NCBI GenBank assembly: GCA_045540295.1
Contig: JAZQGY010000026.1
Location: 1 to 28,287 of the forward strand
Direction of reading: 5' to 3'
From: SIG452 sp045540295
Lineage (GTDB): Bacteria; Bacillota; Clostridia; UMGS1840
Length of the DNA: 28,287 bases
Shown: positions 1 through 7,463 of the stretch, in pieces
Layout: every line of letters begins with the position of its first letter
How positions within the stretch are numbered: the first letter of the stretch is position 1
The notes under the pieces: generated by a model
Seen by the model: the letters and a program-made list of their open reading frames with translations, nothing else
What the model was told of the DNA's origin: nothing
The model's database searches: none
Made by a program: the position numbers and the translations under genes

Positions 1-12
1 CTCCGACTTAAT

Positions 13-78
13 TGAATCAAGGCAACGCCTTGACAAGCCCGAAGCTGTACCTTCGTGCACAGCGAGCGGTGAGATTCA
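13..78 (+). repeat. Structured dispersed repeat, copy R1
   Basis: First of four related intergenic elements in the window. Seen: outer arms TGAATC (13-18) and GATTCA (73-78) are complementary and enclose two hairpins. These are AAGGC/GCCTT (19-23/27-31) and GCTGT/ACAGC (44-48/59-63). The core CCCGAAGC before the second hairpin and GAGCGGTGA after it recur in copy R3. Its 3' side, 69-84, matches 13 of 16 positions at 11779-11794 near copy R4. No coding potential is evident; the short open frame here has no ribosome binding site. Strand is nominal because the transcribed strand is unknown. This copy is the least complete and lacks the 5' box seen in the others. Confidence 0.6.
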
Positions 79-110
79 CGGATTATGCGCAGTTTTTCAA
101 GCTGTATATG

Positions 111-240
111 AAAGGTGCAGGAAAAGGATTCAGAATTCACAAACTGACCCCGAAGCCGTACATAGGTACTGCGAGAGGGAAAATTTGTGAATAGCAAAAG
201 GCATTACAATTAAAATTTGTGCTAACAAATTTTCACCTTT
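111..240 (+). repeat. Structured dispersed repeat, copy R2
   Basis: Aligns along most of its length with copy R3 (3333-3473). Seen: outer pair AAAGGTG/CACCTTT (111-117/234-240), and a purine-rich 5' box at 114-135. Arms ATTCACAAA/TTTGTGAAT (135-143/184-192) pair perfectly over 9 bp. There is a GTAC-loop-GTAC hairpin (158-169), an ATAGC joint (192-196), and a 9-bp hairpin AAAATTTGT/ACAAATTTT (212-220/225-233). The corresponding R3 stems differ in sequence but still pair, as expected for selected secondary structure. It abuts the terminator of the cyclophilin gene. No product is inferred. Confidence 0.7.
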
Positions 241-249
241 GAAAAACAA

Positions 250-275
250 AAAAGGCATAGAAACCTATGCCTTTT
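250..275 (-). terminator. Terminator of the dUTPase-cyclophilin unit
   Basis: Perfect 11-bp stem AAAAGGCATAG/CTATGCCTTTT with an AAAC loop, just past the cyclophilin stop codon. Read on the minus strand the stem is followed by a run of T, as in an intrinsic terminator. The plus strand also ends in T4, so weak bidirectional action is possible. Confidence 0.85.
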
Positions 276-302
276 GCGTTCTGGATTCTTTTACAAGCCG
301 TA

Positions 303-974
303 TTACATGCCGGAGGTTGCGATAGCATCTACCACATCCATACCTTCCAGTACTCTACCGAATGCAGCATAATCGCCATCCAGATAAAGAGCATCAGCGT
401 GCATAATAAAGAACTGGCTTCCTGCAGAGTTGGGATCACTTGCTCTTGCCATGGAAAGAACGCCTCTTTCGTGGCTTAAGTCATTCTTCACGCCGTTGGA
501 TGCAAATTCACCTTTAATGGTGTAACCGGGACCACCGGTACCGGTACCTAAGGGACAACCGCCCTGAATAACAAAATCGGGAATGTTTCTGTGGAAGGTT
601 AAACCGTTGTAGAAACCTTTTTCGATTAAGGAAACAAAGTTGTCCACGGTGATGGGTGCGATGTCGGGATATAACTCTGCGCGGATAACACCACCGGATG
701 CCATTTCAATGGTCACGATGGGTTTTTTAGCATCGGTTTTATCGACGGTAACAGTTTTCATAGTTACAATTGCTTTCATGGGATCAATTTCTCCTTCCGG
801 GTTGGTAGTGATAGGTGCTTCTGTTGGTTTTGCAGGCTCATCCGGAGTTTCTGCGGGAACCTCAGTTGCAATGGGTTGTTCATCTGATGAAGTAAAATGA
901 GTTGGGGTTTGATTGTTGGAACAGCCTGTTAACACAAGCATCAGAGCCAACAGTAAAAGACAAAGTTTTTTCAA
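303..974 (-). CDS. Peptidyl-prolyl cis-trans isomerase (cyclophilin) lipoprotein
   Basis: Predicted extracytoplasmic cyclophilin of 223 residues that would catalyse proline isomerisation in exported proteins. Seen: a signal peptide with a lipobox (LTGC, Cys18), then a Pro/Glu/Thr-rich linker to about residue 75, then a cyclophilin-type domain. The domain shows FHR, IQGG and GSQFFI motifs, which form the active-site cleft in this family. The start is TTG at 972-974, 8 nt after AAAGGAG; no ATG gives the signal peptide. It lies 33 bp downstream of the dUTPase gene on the same strand and is probably co-transcribed. Family assignment is firm, but the folding clients are unknown. Confidence 0.92.
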   Translation of the reverse strand: MKKLCLLLLALMLVLTGCSNNQTPTHFTSSDEQPIATEVPAETPDEPAKPTEAPITTNPEGEIDPMKAIVTMKTVTVDKTDAKKPIVTIEMASGGVIRAELYPDIAPITVDNFVSLIEKGFYNGLTFHRNIPDFVIQGGCPLGTGTGGPGYTIKGEFASNGVKNDLSHERGVLSMARASDPNSAGSQFFIMHADALYLDGDYAAFGRVLEGMDVVDAIATSGM

Positions 975-1007
975 TGTTTTTGCTCCTTTATTTGTTCAAT
1001 TAATTAC

Positions 1008-1496
1008 TTATTTTCCGGTGCTTCCAAAGCCACCGGTACGGTCTCCTTTGGCATTGTCATCATCTGCTTTTAAGAATTTTGTGAAAATACCCTGCCCGAT
1101 TTTATCCCCTTTTTTAATGGTAATTGCAAAGGGCATGAAATTGTAAAAAGCAAACATAATGTGTCCATCATTATCCGGATTGGAATAATAATCGCTGTCA
1201 ATAATACCAACAGAATTCGCTAAAATCAATCCTTTTTTGCCGGGATTAGAGGATCGGTTATAAATGGATAACACCTCGTCCTCACCCATATATGCTTTGA
1301 TTCCTGTTTTGACCATAGTGGGTTTAATAGGTTCTTTTGATACCACTTTTTCCAAAAGCAAACCGTAGTACGACGGAATCACCGTGTCTTCAATGGCAAA
1401 AAAATCATATCCTGCACTATTTTTGGTGGAACGCTCAGGAAGTTTAATATCCTGATCTAAAAAATCCTTCGCTACTTCAAAACCTCTTTGTTTCAT
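1008..1496 (-). CDS. dut: dUTP diphosphatase (dUTPase)
   Basis: Trimeric-type dUTPase of 162 residues, predicted to hydrolyse dUTP to dUMP and pyrophosphate, keeping uracil out of DNA and supplying dTMP synthesis. Seen: SAGYDFFA (motif 1), NRSSNPGKKG (motif 2), a motif-3 region with GIIDSDYY, GDKIGQGIF (motif 4), and a glycine-rich C-terminal RTGGFGSTGK (motif 5). Motif 3 carries a short insertion (SNPDNDGH) after the tyrosine, compared with the compact E. coli form. The ATG follows an AAAGGAAA ribosome site. It is the first gene of a two-gene unit with the cyclophilin and is divergent from the spoIIA operon. Confidence 0.93.
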   Translation of the reverse strand: MKQRGFEVAKDFLDQDIKLPERSTKNSAGYDFFAIEDTVIPSYYGLLLEKVVSKEPIKPTMVKTGIKAYMGEDEVLSIYNRSSNPGKKGLILANSVGIIDSDYYSNPDNDGHIMFAFYNFMPFAITIKKGDKIGQGIFTKFLKADDDNAKGDRTGGFGSTGK

Positions 1497-1539
1497 CGGG
1501 ATTTTCCTTTCTTACAATAGATGTTGTAACACTTTATCT

Positions 1540-1567
1540 ATTATACCACATTTTTCCGAAAAATCAA
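1540..1567 (-). promoter_or_regulatory. Sigma-A promoter for dut
   Basis: On the minus strand, TTGATT (-35, 1562-1567) and TATAAT (-10, 1540-1545) are separated by 16 bp. It lies about 45 bp upstream of the dUTPase start codon. Confidence 0.7.
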
Positions 1568-1593
1568 CTGATTTTTCAAAAAAACGTTCATTT

Positions 1594-1659
1594 TGTCGAA
1601 CGATTTTTTGATAACCCCGACAAATTTCAACGGACTTTTTTTCTTCCCTATGCTACAAT
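1594..1659 (+). promoter_or_regulatory. spoIIA control region with Spo0A box
   Basis: Exact Spo0A-box core TGTCGAA at 1594-1600. A second, imperfect box lies on the opposite strand at 1616-1622 (minus-strand TGTCGGG). A -10-like TACAAT sits at 1654-1659 with no good -35 at the 17-bp position. Spo0A~P is known to activate spoIIA in Bacillus and Clostridium. The poor -35 fits activator dependence. No convincing sigma-H promoter was found at the expected spacing, so the sigma factor is uncertain. Confidence 0.55.
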
Positions 1660-1693
1660 AAGAAAAACCAAATACAAAAAACGAGGAATAATT

Positions 1694-2035
1694 ATGGAAA
1701 TTCTCTTTGAAGAACAAAACGATACTCTGATGATTCTCCTGCAAGGTGAGTTAGATCATCACAACAGTGTTGCAGGCAGAGAAAAACTTACTCTAAAGCT
1801 CTCGCAAAAAAATTACCGTCGATTGATATTTAATCTGGAGGGGCTCTCTTTTATGGACAGCTCCGGCATCAGTTTTATCGCTAATGGCTATAAACTGGCA
1901 TCAGTATTCGGCACAGAAATCTATGTCTATACAACCAATCAACGGTATTTACGATTGTTGGGAATGGCAAACATGAAAGAGTTATGCACCATTCTTCCCC
2001 ACGGAAAGGAGCTTTGCAAACTATGGAAATTCTAA
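1694..2035 (+). CDS. spoIIAA: Anti-anti-sigma factor SpoIIAA
   Basis: STAS-domain protein of 113 residues. In the known pathway, unphosphorylated SpoIIAA binds SpoIIAB and frees sigma F in the forespore; SpoIIAB inactivates it by phosphorylation. Seen: GELDHHNS near residue 18 and the phospho-acceptor motif MDSSG, with Ser57 at the position of B. subtilis Ser58. Length is close to the B. subtilis protein (117). The ATG follows GAGGAATAATT. First gene of the spoIIA operon; its last 13 nt overlap the spoIIAB start, consistent with translational coupling. Confidence 0.96.
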   Translation: MEILFEEQNDTLMILLQGELDHHNSVAGREKLTLKLSQKNYRRLIFNLEGLSFMDSSGISFIANGYKLASVFGTEIYVYTTNQRYLRLLGMANMKELCTILPHGKELCKLWKF

Positions 2036-2460
2036 ACGAAATGCGCCTGATGTTTCTATCCAAATCAGAAAACGAAAGCTTCGCCCGTGTGACAGCCTCT
2101 GCCTTTATTTCGCCCTTGGACCCAACAGTTTCGGAGCTTGTGGAAATAAAAACTGCCGTATCGGAAGCTGTGTCCAACGCAGTCATTCACGGCTACGACA
2201 AAACGGTTGGGGTAATCACCTTGGAAATGCGCATTTTTTCCGATTACACTGTGGAGGTTACGGTAACTGATGCAGGAAAAGGAATTTCAGATATCGAAAA
2301 AGCAAGAGAACCGTTATACACCACCAAAACCGAAGAAGAACGTTCCGGCATGGGTTTTACCGTGATGGAATCTTTTATGGACTCTTTGGAAGTGGAATCG
2401 GAACCGGGGAAAGGCACAAAAATCTTTATGAGAAAACGACTACATCCCAATCATACATAA
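2023..2460 (+). CDS. spoIIAB: Anti-sigma F factor / serine kinase SpoIIAB
   Basis: GHKL-type kinase and anti-sigma factor of 145 residues. It is known to hold sigma F inactive and to phosphorylate SpoIIAA with ATP. Seen: N-box EAVSNAVIHGY (Glu48, Asn52), G1 box DAGKGI, and a G2-like RSGMGF. The start is ATG 2023, which has AAAGGAG at 2005-2011 and gives the family's usual length (B. subtilis 146). An upstream in-frame start at 1984 would add 13 residues inside spoIIAA and is not supported. Lies between spoIIAA (13-nt overlap) and sigF (28-nt gap). Confidence 0.96.
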   Translation: MEILNEMRLMFLSKSENESFARVTASAFISPLDPTVSELVEIKTAVSEAVSNAVIHGYDKTVGVITLEMRIFSDYTVEVTVTDAGKGISDIEKAREPLYTTKTEEERSGMGFTVMESFMDSLEVESEPGKGTKIFMRKRLHPNHT

Positions 2461-2488
2461 CAAATTACGATCATTTTGGGAAGATGAG

Positions 2489-3217
2489 GTGTATAGGTTG
2501 TTTGACCAAAACAACGAACTGATAAAGCTGGCAAAAACCGGTGATGCCAACGCAACGGAACAGCTTTTTTCATTAAATATGGGTTTGGTAAAAAAAATAG
2601 CTCTCCGTTTTTTAAACCGTGGAATTGAACCTGACGATGCAATACAAATTGGCTGTATCGGGTTGCAAAAAGCCATCGAAAAGTTTGATTTTTCCTACGA
2701 TGTGCAATTTTCTACCTATGCAGTTCCTATGATTATGGGAGAAATCAAACGTTTTTTGCGAGACGACGGTGCTGTAAAAGTATCTCGCTATATCAAAGAA
2801 AATGCCTATAAAATCAACCGTTATCTGGAGGAATATCAGAATAGATTTTTTAAAGAACCCAAAATTACCGAAATCTCCGAAGCAACCGGCATCGAAGAAG
2901 AAGATGTGGTTACCGCTCTTTCCTACTCACCTACTTGCGAATCTCTTTATGCTCCAATGGGCGATGACGGTTCCGTGATGCTTTTGGACAAAATCCCCGG
3001 TGAAGAACATCAGGAAGAAAAAATTGTGGAATATATGGCACTGCATGAGTTATTAAAGAAACTTCCCGAGCGGGAACAAACTGTCATTCATCTTCGCTAT
3101 TTTCAGGATAAAACACAAAATGAAGTGGCAAAGCATTTAAATATTTCACAGGTGCAGGTTTCCAGAATTGAAAAGAAAATTATCGAAGGACTCAGAAAAA
3201 AACTTTCCTGCTCATAA
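2489..3217 (+). CDS. sigF: Forespore RNA polymerase sigma factor SigF
   Basis: Sigma-70 family factor of about 242 residues that directs early forespore transcription. Seen: a region 2 helix set with DDAIQIGCIGLQKAIEKFD and FSTYAVPMIMGEIKRFLRDDG, a central region 3 (EPKITEISEATGIEEEDV), and a C-terminal region 4 HTH (TQNEVAKHLNISQVQVSRIEKKI). Context after spoIIAA-spoIIAB fixes it as sigma F rather than G or B. The start is uncertain. GTG 2489 follows GGGAAG; TTG 2498 has a better spaced GATGAGGTG site and would give 239 residues. A strong terminator follows. Confidence 0.95.
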   Translation: MYRLFDQNNELIKLAKTGDANATEQLFSLNMGLVKKIALRFLNRGIEPDDAIQIGCIGLQKAIEKFDFSYDVQFSTYAVPMIMGEIKRFLRDDGAVKVSRYIKENAYKINRYLEEYQNRFFKEPKITEISEATGIEEEDVVTALSYSPTCESLYAPMGDDGSVMLLDKIPGEEHQEEKIVEYMALHELLKKLPEREQTVIHLRYFQDKTQNEVAKHLNISQVQVSRIEKKIIEGLRKKLSCS

Positions 3218-3230
3218 AAGAAGAAAACAG

Positions 3231-3256
3231 GCGGGAGGGGATGGAACCCCTCCCCT
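3231..3256. repeat. G-rich palindrome after sigF
   Basis: Perfect 8-bp inverted repeat GGGAGGGG/CCCCTCCC (3233-3240/3247-3254) around an ATGGAA loop. It has no T-run, so it is not itself an intrinsic terminator. A close relative lies at 19220-19243 (GGGGAGGG/CCCTCCCC), which suggests a small dispersed palindrome. Confidence 0.5.
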
Positions 3257-3272
3257 ACAATTCCTAACATAC

Positions 3273-3320
3273 AAAAAGACGAAATTCAAAGGATTAAAAA
3301 ATTTGAATTTCGTCTTTTTT
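3273..3320 (+). terminator. Terminator of the spoIIA operon
   Basis: 18-bp perfect stem AAAAAGACGAAATTCAAA/TTTGAATTTCGTCTTTTT (3273-3290/3302-3319) ending in T6. It is palindromic in A/T runs and could stop transcription in both directions. Confidence 0.9.
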
Positions 3321-3332
3321 CTTTTGCGAAGT

Positions 3333-3473
3333 CAGGTGCAGAAAAATTGATGCAGAATTTGCAAACTGAACCCGTAGGGGATACCCGAAGCTGTACATTG
3401 GTACAGTGAGCGGTGAAGTTTGCAGATAGCAAAAGGCATTCTGATTAAAATTTGCATCAGCAAATTTTCACCT
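3333..3473 (+). repeat. Structured dispersed repeat, copy R3
   Basis: Occupies most of the 320-bp gap between sigF and leuS. Seen: a 5' box at 3335-3357 nearly matching R2 and R4, and outer GGTG/CACC. A 10-bp stem pairs 3357-3366 with 3418-3427 (core TGCAAAC/GTTTGCA, one G-T pair). There is a CTGTAC/GTACAG hairpin with ATTG loop (3391-3406), the shared GAGCGGTGAAG and ATAGC joints, and a 9-bp hairpin AAAATTTGC/GCAAATTTT (3447-3455/3460-3468). Each stem differs from R2 by paired changes. It abuts the leuS terminator in the same relation as R2 to the cyclophilin terminator. Confidence 0.75.
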
Positions 3474-3482
3474 TAAGAAGCC

Positions 3483-3513
3483 AAAAGACATGGAAATAAT
3501 ATCCATGTCTTTT
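3483..3513 (-). terminator. Terminator of the leuS operon
   Basis: Perfect 12-bp stem AAAAGACATGGA/TCCATGTCTTTT with a 7-nt loop, about 25 bp past the leuS stop. On the minus strand it ends in T4. Little else in the gap could terminate this operon. Confidence 0.8.
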
Positions 3514-3537
3514 GCACTCTATACTCTTTTATCAATC

Positions 3538-5934
3538 CTATTTTACAACGATATTAACGAGTTTGCCCGGAACTACGATAGTTTTCACCACTGTTTTGCC
3601 GTCGATTAAGGCTTTTACTGCATCAGTTTCCATCACGGTTTTTTCGATTTCGTCTTTGGAAAGATTTGCCGAAATCACCAGTTTGTCTTTAATTTTTCCG
3701 TTTATCTGGATTACAATTTCACATTCGTTATCCACGGTTTTTGCTTCGTCATATTTAGGCCAAGCGGTCTGGTTGAGCATTCCTTCAAAACCGAGTAATT
3801 CCCACATTTCTTCGGTTAAGTGGGGAGCAAAGGGATTTAACAGCGTGATAAAGATTTTCAGCTCTTCTTTGGAGAGACCCTGATTGTCATAAATGGCATT
3901 GAGCAGACTCATTAAACTTGCGATACCGGTGTTGAATTTTAAGGATTCAATATCGTTAGACACCTTTTTAATGGTCTTATGAATTTCCTTCTCCAGTTTA
4001 CCGGTAGAGGTTTCCTGAATCATAGTGAGAAGTGCGTGAACACGTTCCAAGAATCTGACACAGCCTTTGATTCCCTGCTGACTCCAGGGAGCCGCTTTTT
4101 CAAAGTCACCGATAAACATTTCATATAAACGCATGGTGTCGGCACCGTAATCTCTTACGATATCATCGGGATTTACCACGTTACCGCGGGATTTAGACAT
4201 TTTTTCGCCGTTTTCCCCTAAAATCATACCGTGGGAGGTACGCTTTGCATATGGTTCCTTGGTGGGTACTACGCCAATATCGTATAAGAACTTGTGCCAG
4301 AAACGGGAGTAAAGCAAGTGCAGAGTGGTATGTTCCATACCGCCGTTGTACCAGTCTACGGGACCCCAATATTCCAAAGCTTCTTTGGATGCCAAGGCAT
4401 CGTTGTTGTGAGGATCCATATAACGCAGGAAATACCAGGAAGAACCTGCCCACTGAGGCATGGTATCGGTTTCTCTTTTTGCAGGACCGCCACAGCAGGG
4501 ACAGGTGGTGTTTACCCAATCTGTCATATTTGCTAAGGGGCTTTCACCGTTATTGGTGGGCTCGTAGCTGTCTACTTCAGGCAGCAATAAAGGCAGTTCA
4601 CTTTCAGGTAAGGCTACTGCACCGCATTTTTCACAGTGAACAATCGGGATGGGTTCACCCCAGTAACGCTGACGGGAGAATACCCAGTCACGAAGCTTGT
4701 AGTTTACTTTTGCTTCCCCTAATTTTTCTTTTTCCAAAAATTCGATAATTGCTTTTTTTGCTTCGGCAACACTTAAGCCGTTTAAGAAGCCGGAGTTTTC
4801 CAAAATACCTTCTTCCACATCGGTGTAAGCCGCATTTTCCACATCACCGCCTGCAACTACCTGAATAATAGGCAGGTTAAATGCTTTGGCAAAATCCCAG
4901 TCACGTTCATCGTGAGCGGGAACCGCCATAATAGCACCGGTGCCGTAAGACATTAACACATAGTCAGACACGAAAATCGGGATTTCTTTCTGATTAACAG
5001 GATTAATAGCACGGATACCTTTTAATTCCACTCCGGTTTTATCTTTGGCAAGTTCCGTTCTTTCAAAATCAGATTTCTTGGTAGCTTCCACCTGATATGC
5101 TTTCACTTCATCTAAGTTGGTCAGTTTATCCGCCCATTTTTCGATGTAGGGATGTTCGGGGGAAATTACCATATAAGTAGCACCAAACAAGGTGTCGGGA
5201 CGGGTGGTATACACTCTTAATTTTTCGCCGGAGGTGGTGGTGAAGTCCACTTCTGCACCGGTAGAGCGACCAATCCAGTTTTTCTGCTGTGCTTTTACTC
5301 GGTCGATATAATCTACTTCGTCCAAATCATCAATCAGTCTCTGTGCATACTCGGTGATTTTTAACATCCACTGAGATTTTACTTTACGAACCACTTCGCT
5401 GCCGCAACGTTCACAAGCACCCTGGACTACTTCTTCATTTGCCAACACAACCTTACAGGAAGTGCACCAGTTTACAGCCATTTCCTTTTTGTATGCCAAG
5501 CCTTTTTTAAATAACTGGAGGAAAATCCACTGAGTCCATTTGTAGTAGTTGGGGTCAGTGGTGTCAATTTCACGGGACCAGTCGAAAGAAAAGCCTAAGG
5601 ATTTTAACTGGCGTTTGAAGTTTGCAATATTGTTTTTGGTAACGGTTTTCGGATGAATTTTATTCTTAATGGCAAAGTTTTCGGTAGGCAGACCAAATGC
5701 GTCCCATCCCATAGGATAGAGCACATTATAGCCATCCAGTCTCTTTTTACGGGCAACAATATCCAGTGCGGTGTAGGAACGGGGATGTCCCACGTGAAGC
5801 CCCTGACCGGAAGGATAAGGAAATTCTACCAGCGCCATAAATTTGGGCTTGGTAAAATCGTCAGTTGCTTTGAAGGTCTGGTTATCGTCCCAGATTTTTT
5901 GCCATTTTTGTTCGATTTCGGTAAAATTATACAT
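3538..5934 (-). CDS. leuS: Leucyl-tRNA synthetase
   Basis: Class I aminoacyl-tRNA synthetase of 798 residues that charges tRNA-Leu in the cytoplasm. Seen: the HIGH-type signature HVGH at residues 47-50 after YPSGQGL. A CxxC...CxxC zinc pair (CTSCK, CERCG) lies in the first third. Next come the CP1 editing domain with TRPDTLFGATY and AVPAHDERD, a second zinc motif (CEKCG...CPCCG), the KMSKS loop near residue 577 (EKMSKSRGN), and the anticodon-binding and C-terminal domains. Length is normal. The ATG follows AGAGGAGG placed over the rsfS stop, so the two are translationally close. No T-box leader is visible because the gene sits inside an operon. Confidence 0.98.
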   Translation of the reverse strand: MYNFTEIEQKWQKIWDDNQTFKATDDFTKPKFMALVEFPYPSGQGLHVGHPRSYTALDIVARKKRLDGYNVLYPMGWDAFGLPTENFAIKNKIHPKTVTKNNIANFKRQLKSLGFSFDWSREIDTTDPNYYKWTQWIFLQLFKKGLAYKKEMAVNWCTSCKVVLANEEVVQGACERCGSEVVRKVKSQWMLKITEYAQRLIDDLDEVDYIDRVKAQQKNWIGRSTGAEVDFTTTSGEKLRVYTTRPDTLFGATYMVISPEHPYIEKWADKLTNLDEVKAYQVEATKKSDFERTELAKDKTGVELKGIRAINPVNQKEIPIFVSDYVLMSYGTGAIMAVPAHDERDWDFAKAFNLPIIQVVAGGDVENAAYTDVEEGILENSGFLNGLSVAEAKKAIIEFLEKEKLGEAKVNYKLRDWVFSRQRYWGEPIPIVHCEKCGAVALPESELPLLLPEVDSYEPTNNGESPLANMTDWVNTTCPCCGGPAKRETDTMPQWAGSSWYFLRYMDPHNNDALASKEALEYWGPVDWYNGGMEHTTLHLLYSRFWHKFLYDIGVVPTKEPYAKRTSHGMILGENGEKMSKSRGNVVNPDDIVRDYGADTMRLYEMFIGDFEKAAPWSQQGIKGCVRFLERVHALLTMIQETSTGKLEKEIHKTIKKVSNDIESLKFNTGIASLMSLLNAIYDNQGLSKEELKIFITLLNPFAPHLTEEMWELLGFEGMLNQTAWPKYDEAKTVDNECEIVIQINGKIKDKLVISANLSKDEIEKTVMETDAVKALIDGKTVVKTIVVPGKLVNIVVK

Positions 5935-5937
5935 GGT

Positions 5938-6285
5938 TTACGCCTCCTCTTTCCAAGTAATCTGTTCGGCATCCTGCCACAGACGTTCTAAGCTATAAAA
6001 CATTCTGGAATCTTTCTGGAAGATGTTTACATTTACATCGTTGTAATCCATCAGCACCCATTCTGCAGATACATATCCTTCAATATGAAGGGGAGCTTCA
6101 ATGAGTTTCATTTTTTCTTCCACTTCACCGGCTAACGCCTTAATGTGGGTGTTGGAAGTACCCGATGCGATTACAAAATACTCCCACACAGAAGAGCTTT
6201 CTGCCACCTTTAACACGGTAACATCCTCTGCTTTTTTATCGTCTAAAACTTTTGCTAAAAAGATTGCTTTTTCCAATGCTTCCAT
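5938..6285 (-). CDS. rsfS: Ribosomal silencing factor RsfS
   Basis: Predicted RsfS/Iojap protein (115 residues), known to bind L14 and block subunit joining when nutrients are scarce. Seen: family signature residues in DVTVLKVAESSSVWEYFVIASGTSNTHIKALA and EGYVSAEWVLMDYNDVNVNIF. I chose ATG 6285, not 6294: the AAAGG site runs directly into the 6294 ATG, but is 9 nt from 6285. Lies between nadD-yqeK and leuS on the same strand. The order nadD-yqeK-rsfS is conserved in Firmicutes, which supports the identification. Confidence 0.93.
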   Translation of the reverse strand: MEALEKAIFLAKVLDDKKAEDVTVLKVAESSSVWEYFVIASGTSNTHIKALAGEVEEKMKLIEAPLHIEGYVSAEWVLMDYNDVNVNIFQKDSRMFYSLERLWQDAEQITWKEEA

Positions 6286-6287
6286 AA

Positions 6288-7451
6288 CTAGCATCCTTTC
6301 TGCTCACGGTCTAACAGATCATTTCTGACCTCAAGTAGCACCGGAGATATTTTTAAATGGTCTTCCACCAAAGATAAAATAGTGGTATCAATTCCTTTAA
6401 TAATCGCCTCATCAAGATTTCTAAAGGTTGCCTCCCGAAGCTCCTCCACCCCTGAAAAATCACGGCAAGGCTCGATATAGTCTGCCATATAAATTAATTT
6501 ATCGAAGGTGGTCATATCCCGATGTCCCATAGTGTGGTATCGGATGGCAGATAACAGTTTCTTATCCTTAAGATTGTATTTCTTTTTTAAAAACCCGGCT
6601 CCCGCTGGTGCGTGGAGCATCTTGGGATATGCAATTTCATCGGGATGAAGGTCTATTTTTTTGCAAAGTTCCAACTGCTTATCAAGCGGCATCCGTTTTG
6701 CAATGTCGTGAAGTAACCCTGCAAAGTAAGCCTGCTTGGAATCCTCCCCATAACGGATTGCCATGCGATACGCCGTCACTGCAACGCCAAGGCTATGCAA
6801 GAACCGTTTTTCTTCGATATAGTTTTTTAAATCTTCTTCGTAGGAATCATATTCCCCCACTGCTGTGCAACCGTACAACCCTTTTCGGATAATATACTGA
6901 TACACCAAAAACGGCAATTTGGAAAACAGGTAAGTTCCCTGACACAATTCTTCACGGATTTCAGTAGAAGAAACGTCCCAGCTAAGAGGAAGAAAAATGG
7001 GCGTTACTCCAAATTCATCGATAATAGCTTGTGTTGCTTTTTCCTGCTGTTCGTAACCAATCCGTCCGAAAAATACCAAATGGGCAAGCTTGCAAATCGT
7101 TTCCGGATAACGCCACTTGGGAAAATAGTCTAAATTATCCATCCCCATCAAGAAATAAATTTCATCCTTCGGATGCAGAGCTTGAAAATCCTGCAGGGTT
7201 TCATAGGTATAAGAATAGGTTTCTTTTTTGATTTCATAATCCGAAACCCTTACCCCATGCACATTCCGGAAAGCAATTTTTACCATTTCCAGACGGTGGA
7301 TGGCATCGGTTCTATCCTCTTTGTGAGGCGGATTTCCGTTTGGCATCACATAAAGGAGGTCTAATCCGAGCTCTTTGAGAGCAGTTTCGCAAAGGGCAAC
7401 GTGTCCGATATGAACAGGGTCAAAGGTTCCGCCGAATATCCCGATTTTCAT
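6288..7451 (-). CDS. nadD-yqeK: Fused nicotinate-nucleotide adenylyltransferase / YqeK HD hydrolase
   Basis: One 387-residue frame holding two enzymes that B. subtilis makes from adjacent genes. Residues 1-190 are NadD, which adenylates nicotinate mononucleotide for NAD synthesis. Seen there: GGTFDPVHIGH, LMGMDN, and SSTEIRE at 161-166. Residues about 205-387 are an HD-domain protein of the YqeK type. Visible motifs are His219, His248-Asp249 in GLLHDIAKR, and IRYHTMGH. YqeK proteins are known to cleave Ap4A symmetrically. There is no internal stop or frameshift between the halves. Flanked by yhbY and rsfS in one operon. The fusion is clear from sequence; coordinated function is inferred. Confidence 0.94.
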   Translation of the reverse strand: MKIGIFGGTFDPVHIGHVALCETALKELGLDLLYVMPNGNPPHKEDRTDAIHRLEMVKIAFRNVHGVRVSDYEIKKETYSYTYETLQDFQALHPKDEIYFLMGMDNLDYFPKWRYPETICKLAHLVFFGRIGYEQQEKATQAIIDEFGVTPIFLPLSWDVSSTEIREELCQGTYLFSKLPFLVYQYIIRKGLYGCTAVGEYDSYEEDLKNYIEEKRFLHSLGVAVTAYRMAIRYGEDSKQAYFAGLLHDIAKRMPLDKQLELCKKIDLHPDEIAYPKMLHAPAGAGFLKKKYNLKDKKLLSAIRYHTMGHRDMTTFDKLIYMADYIEPCRDFSGVEELREATFRNLDEAIIKGIDTTILSLVEDHLKISPVLLEVRNDLLDREQKGC

Positions 7452-7463
7452 ACGATCACCCGC

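Noticed and set aside
12..194. Short coding frame over repeats R1 and R2
   Set aside because: No ribosome site, no recognisable product, and the region is better explained by paired repeats.
1631..1659. Sigma-H promoter for spoIIA
   Set aside because: CGGA and CAAT are 25 bp apart and each has mismatches; the expected layout is 21-22 bp.
4193..4748. Frames of 80-167 residues within leuS
   Set aside because: They are shadows of the leuS coding sequence in other frames and have no start signals.
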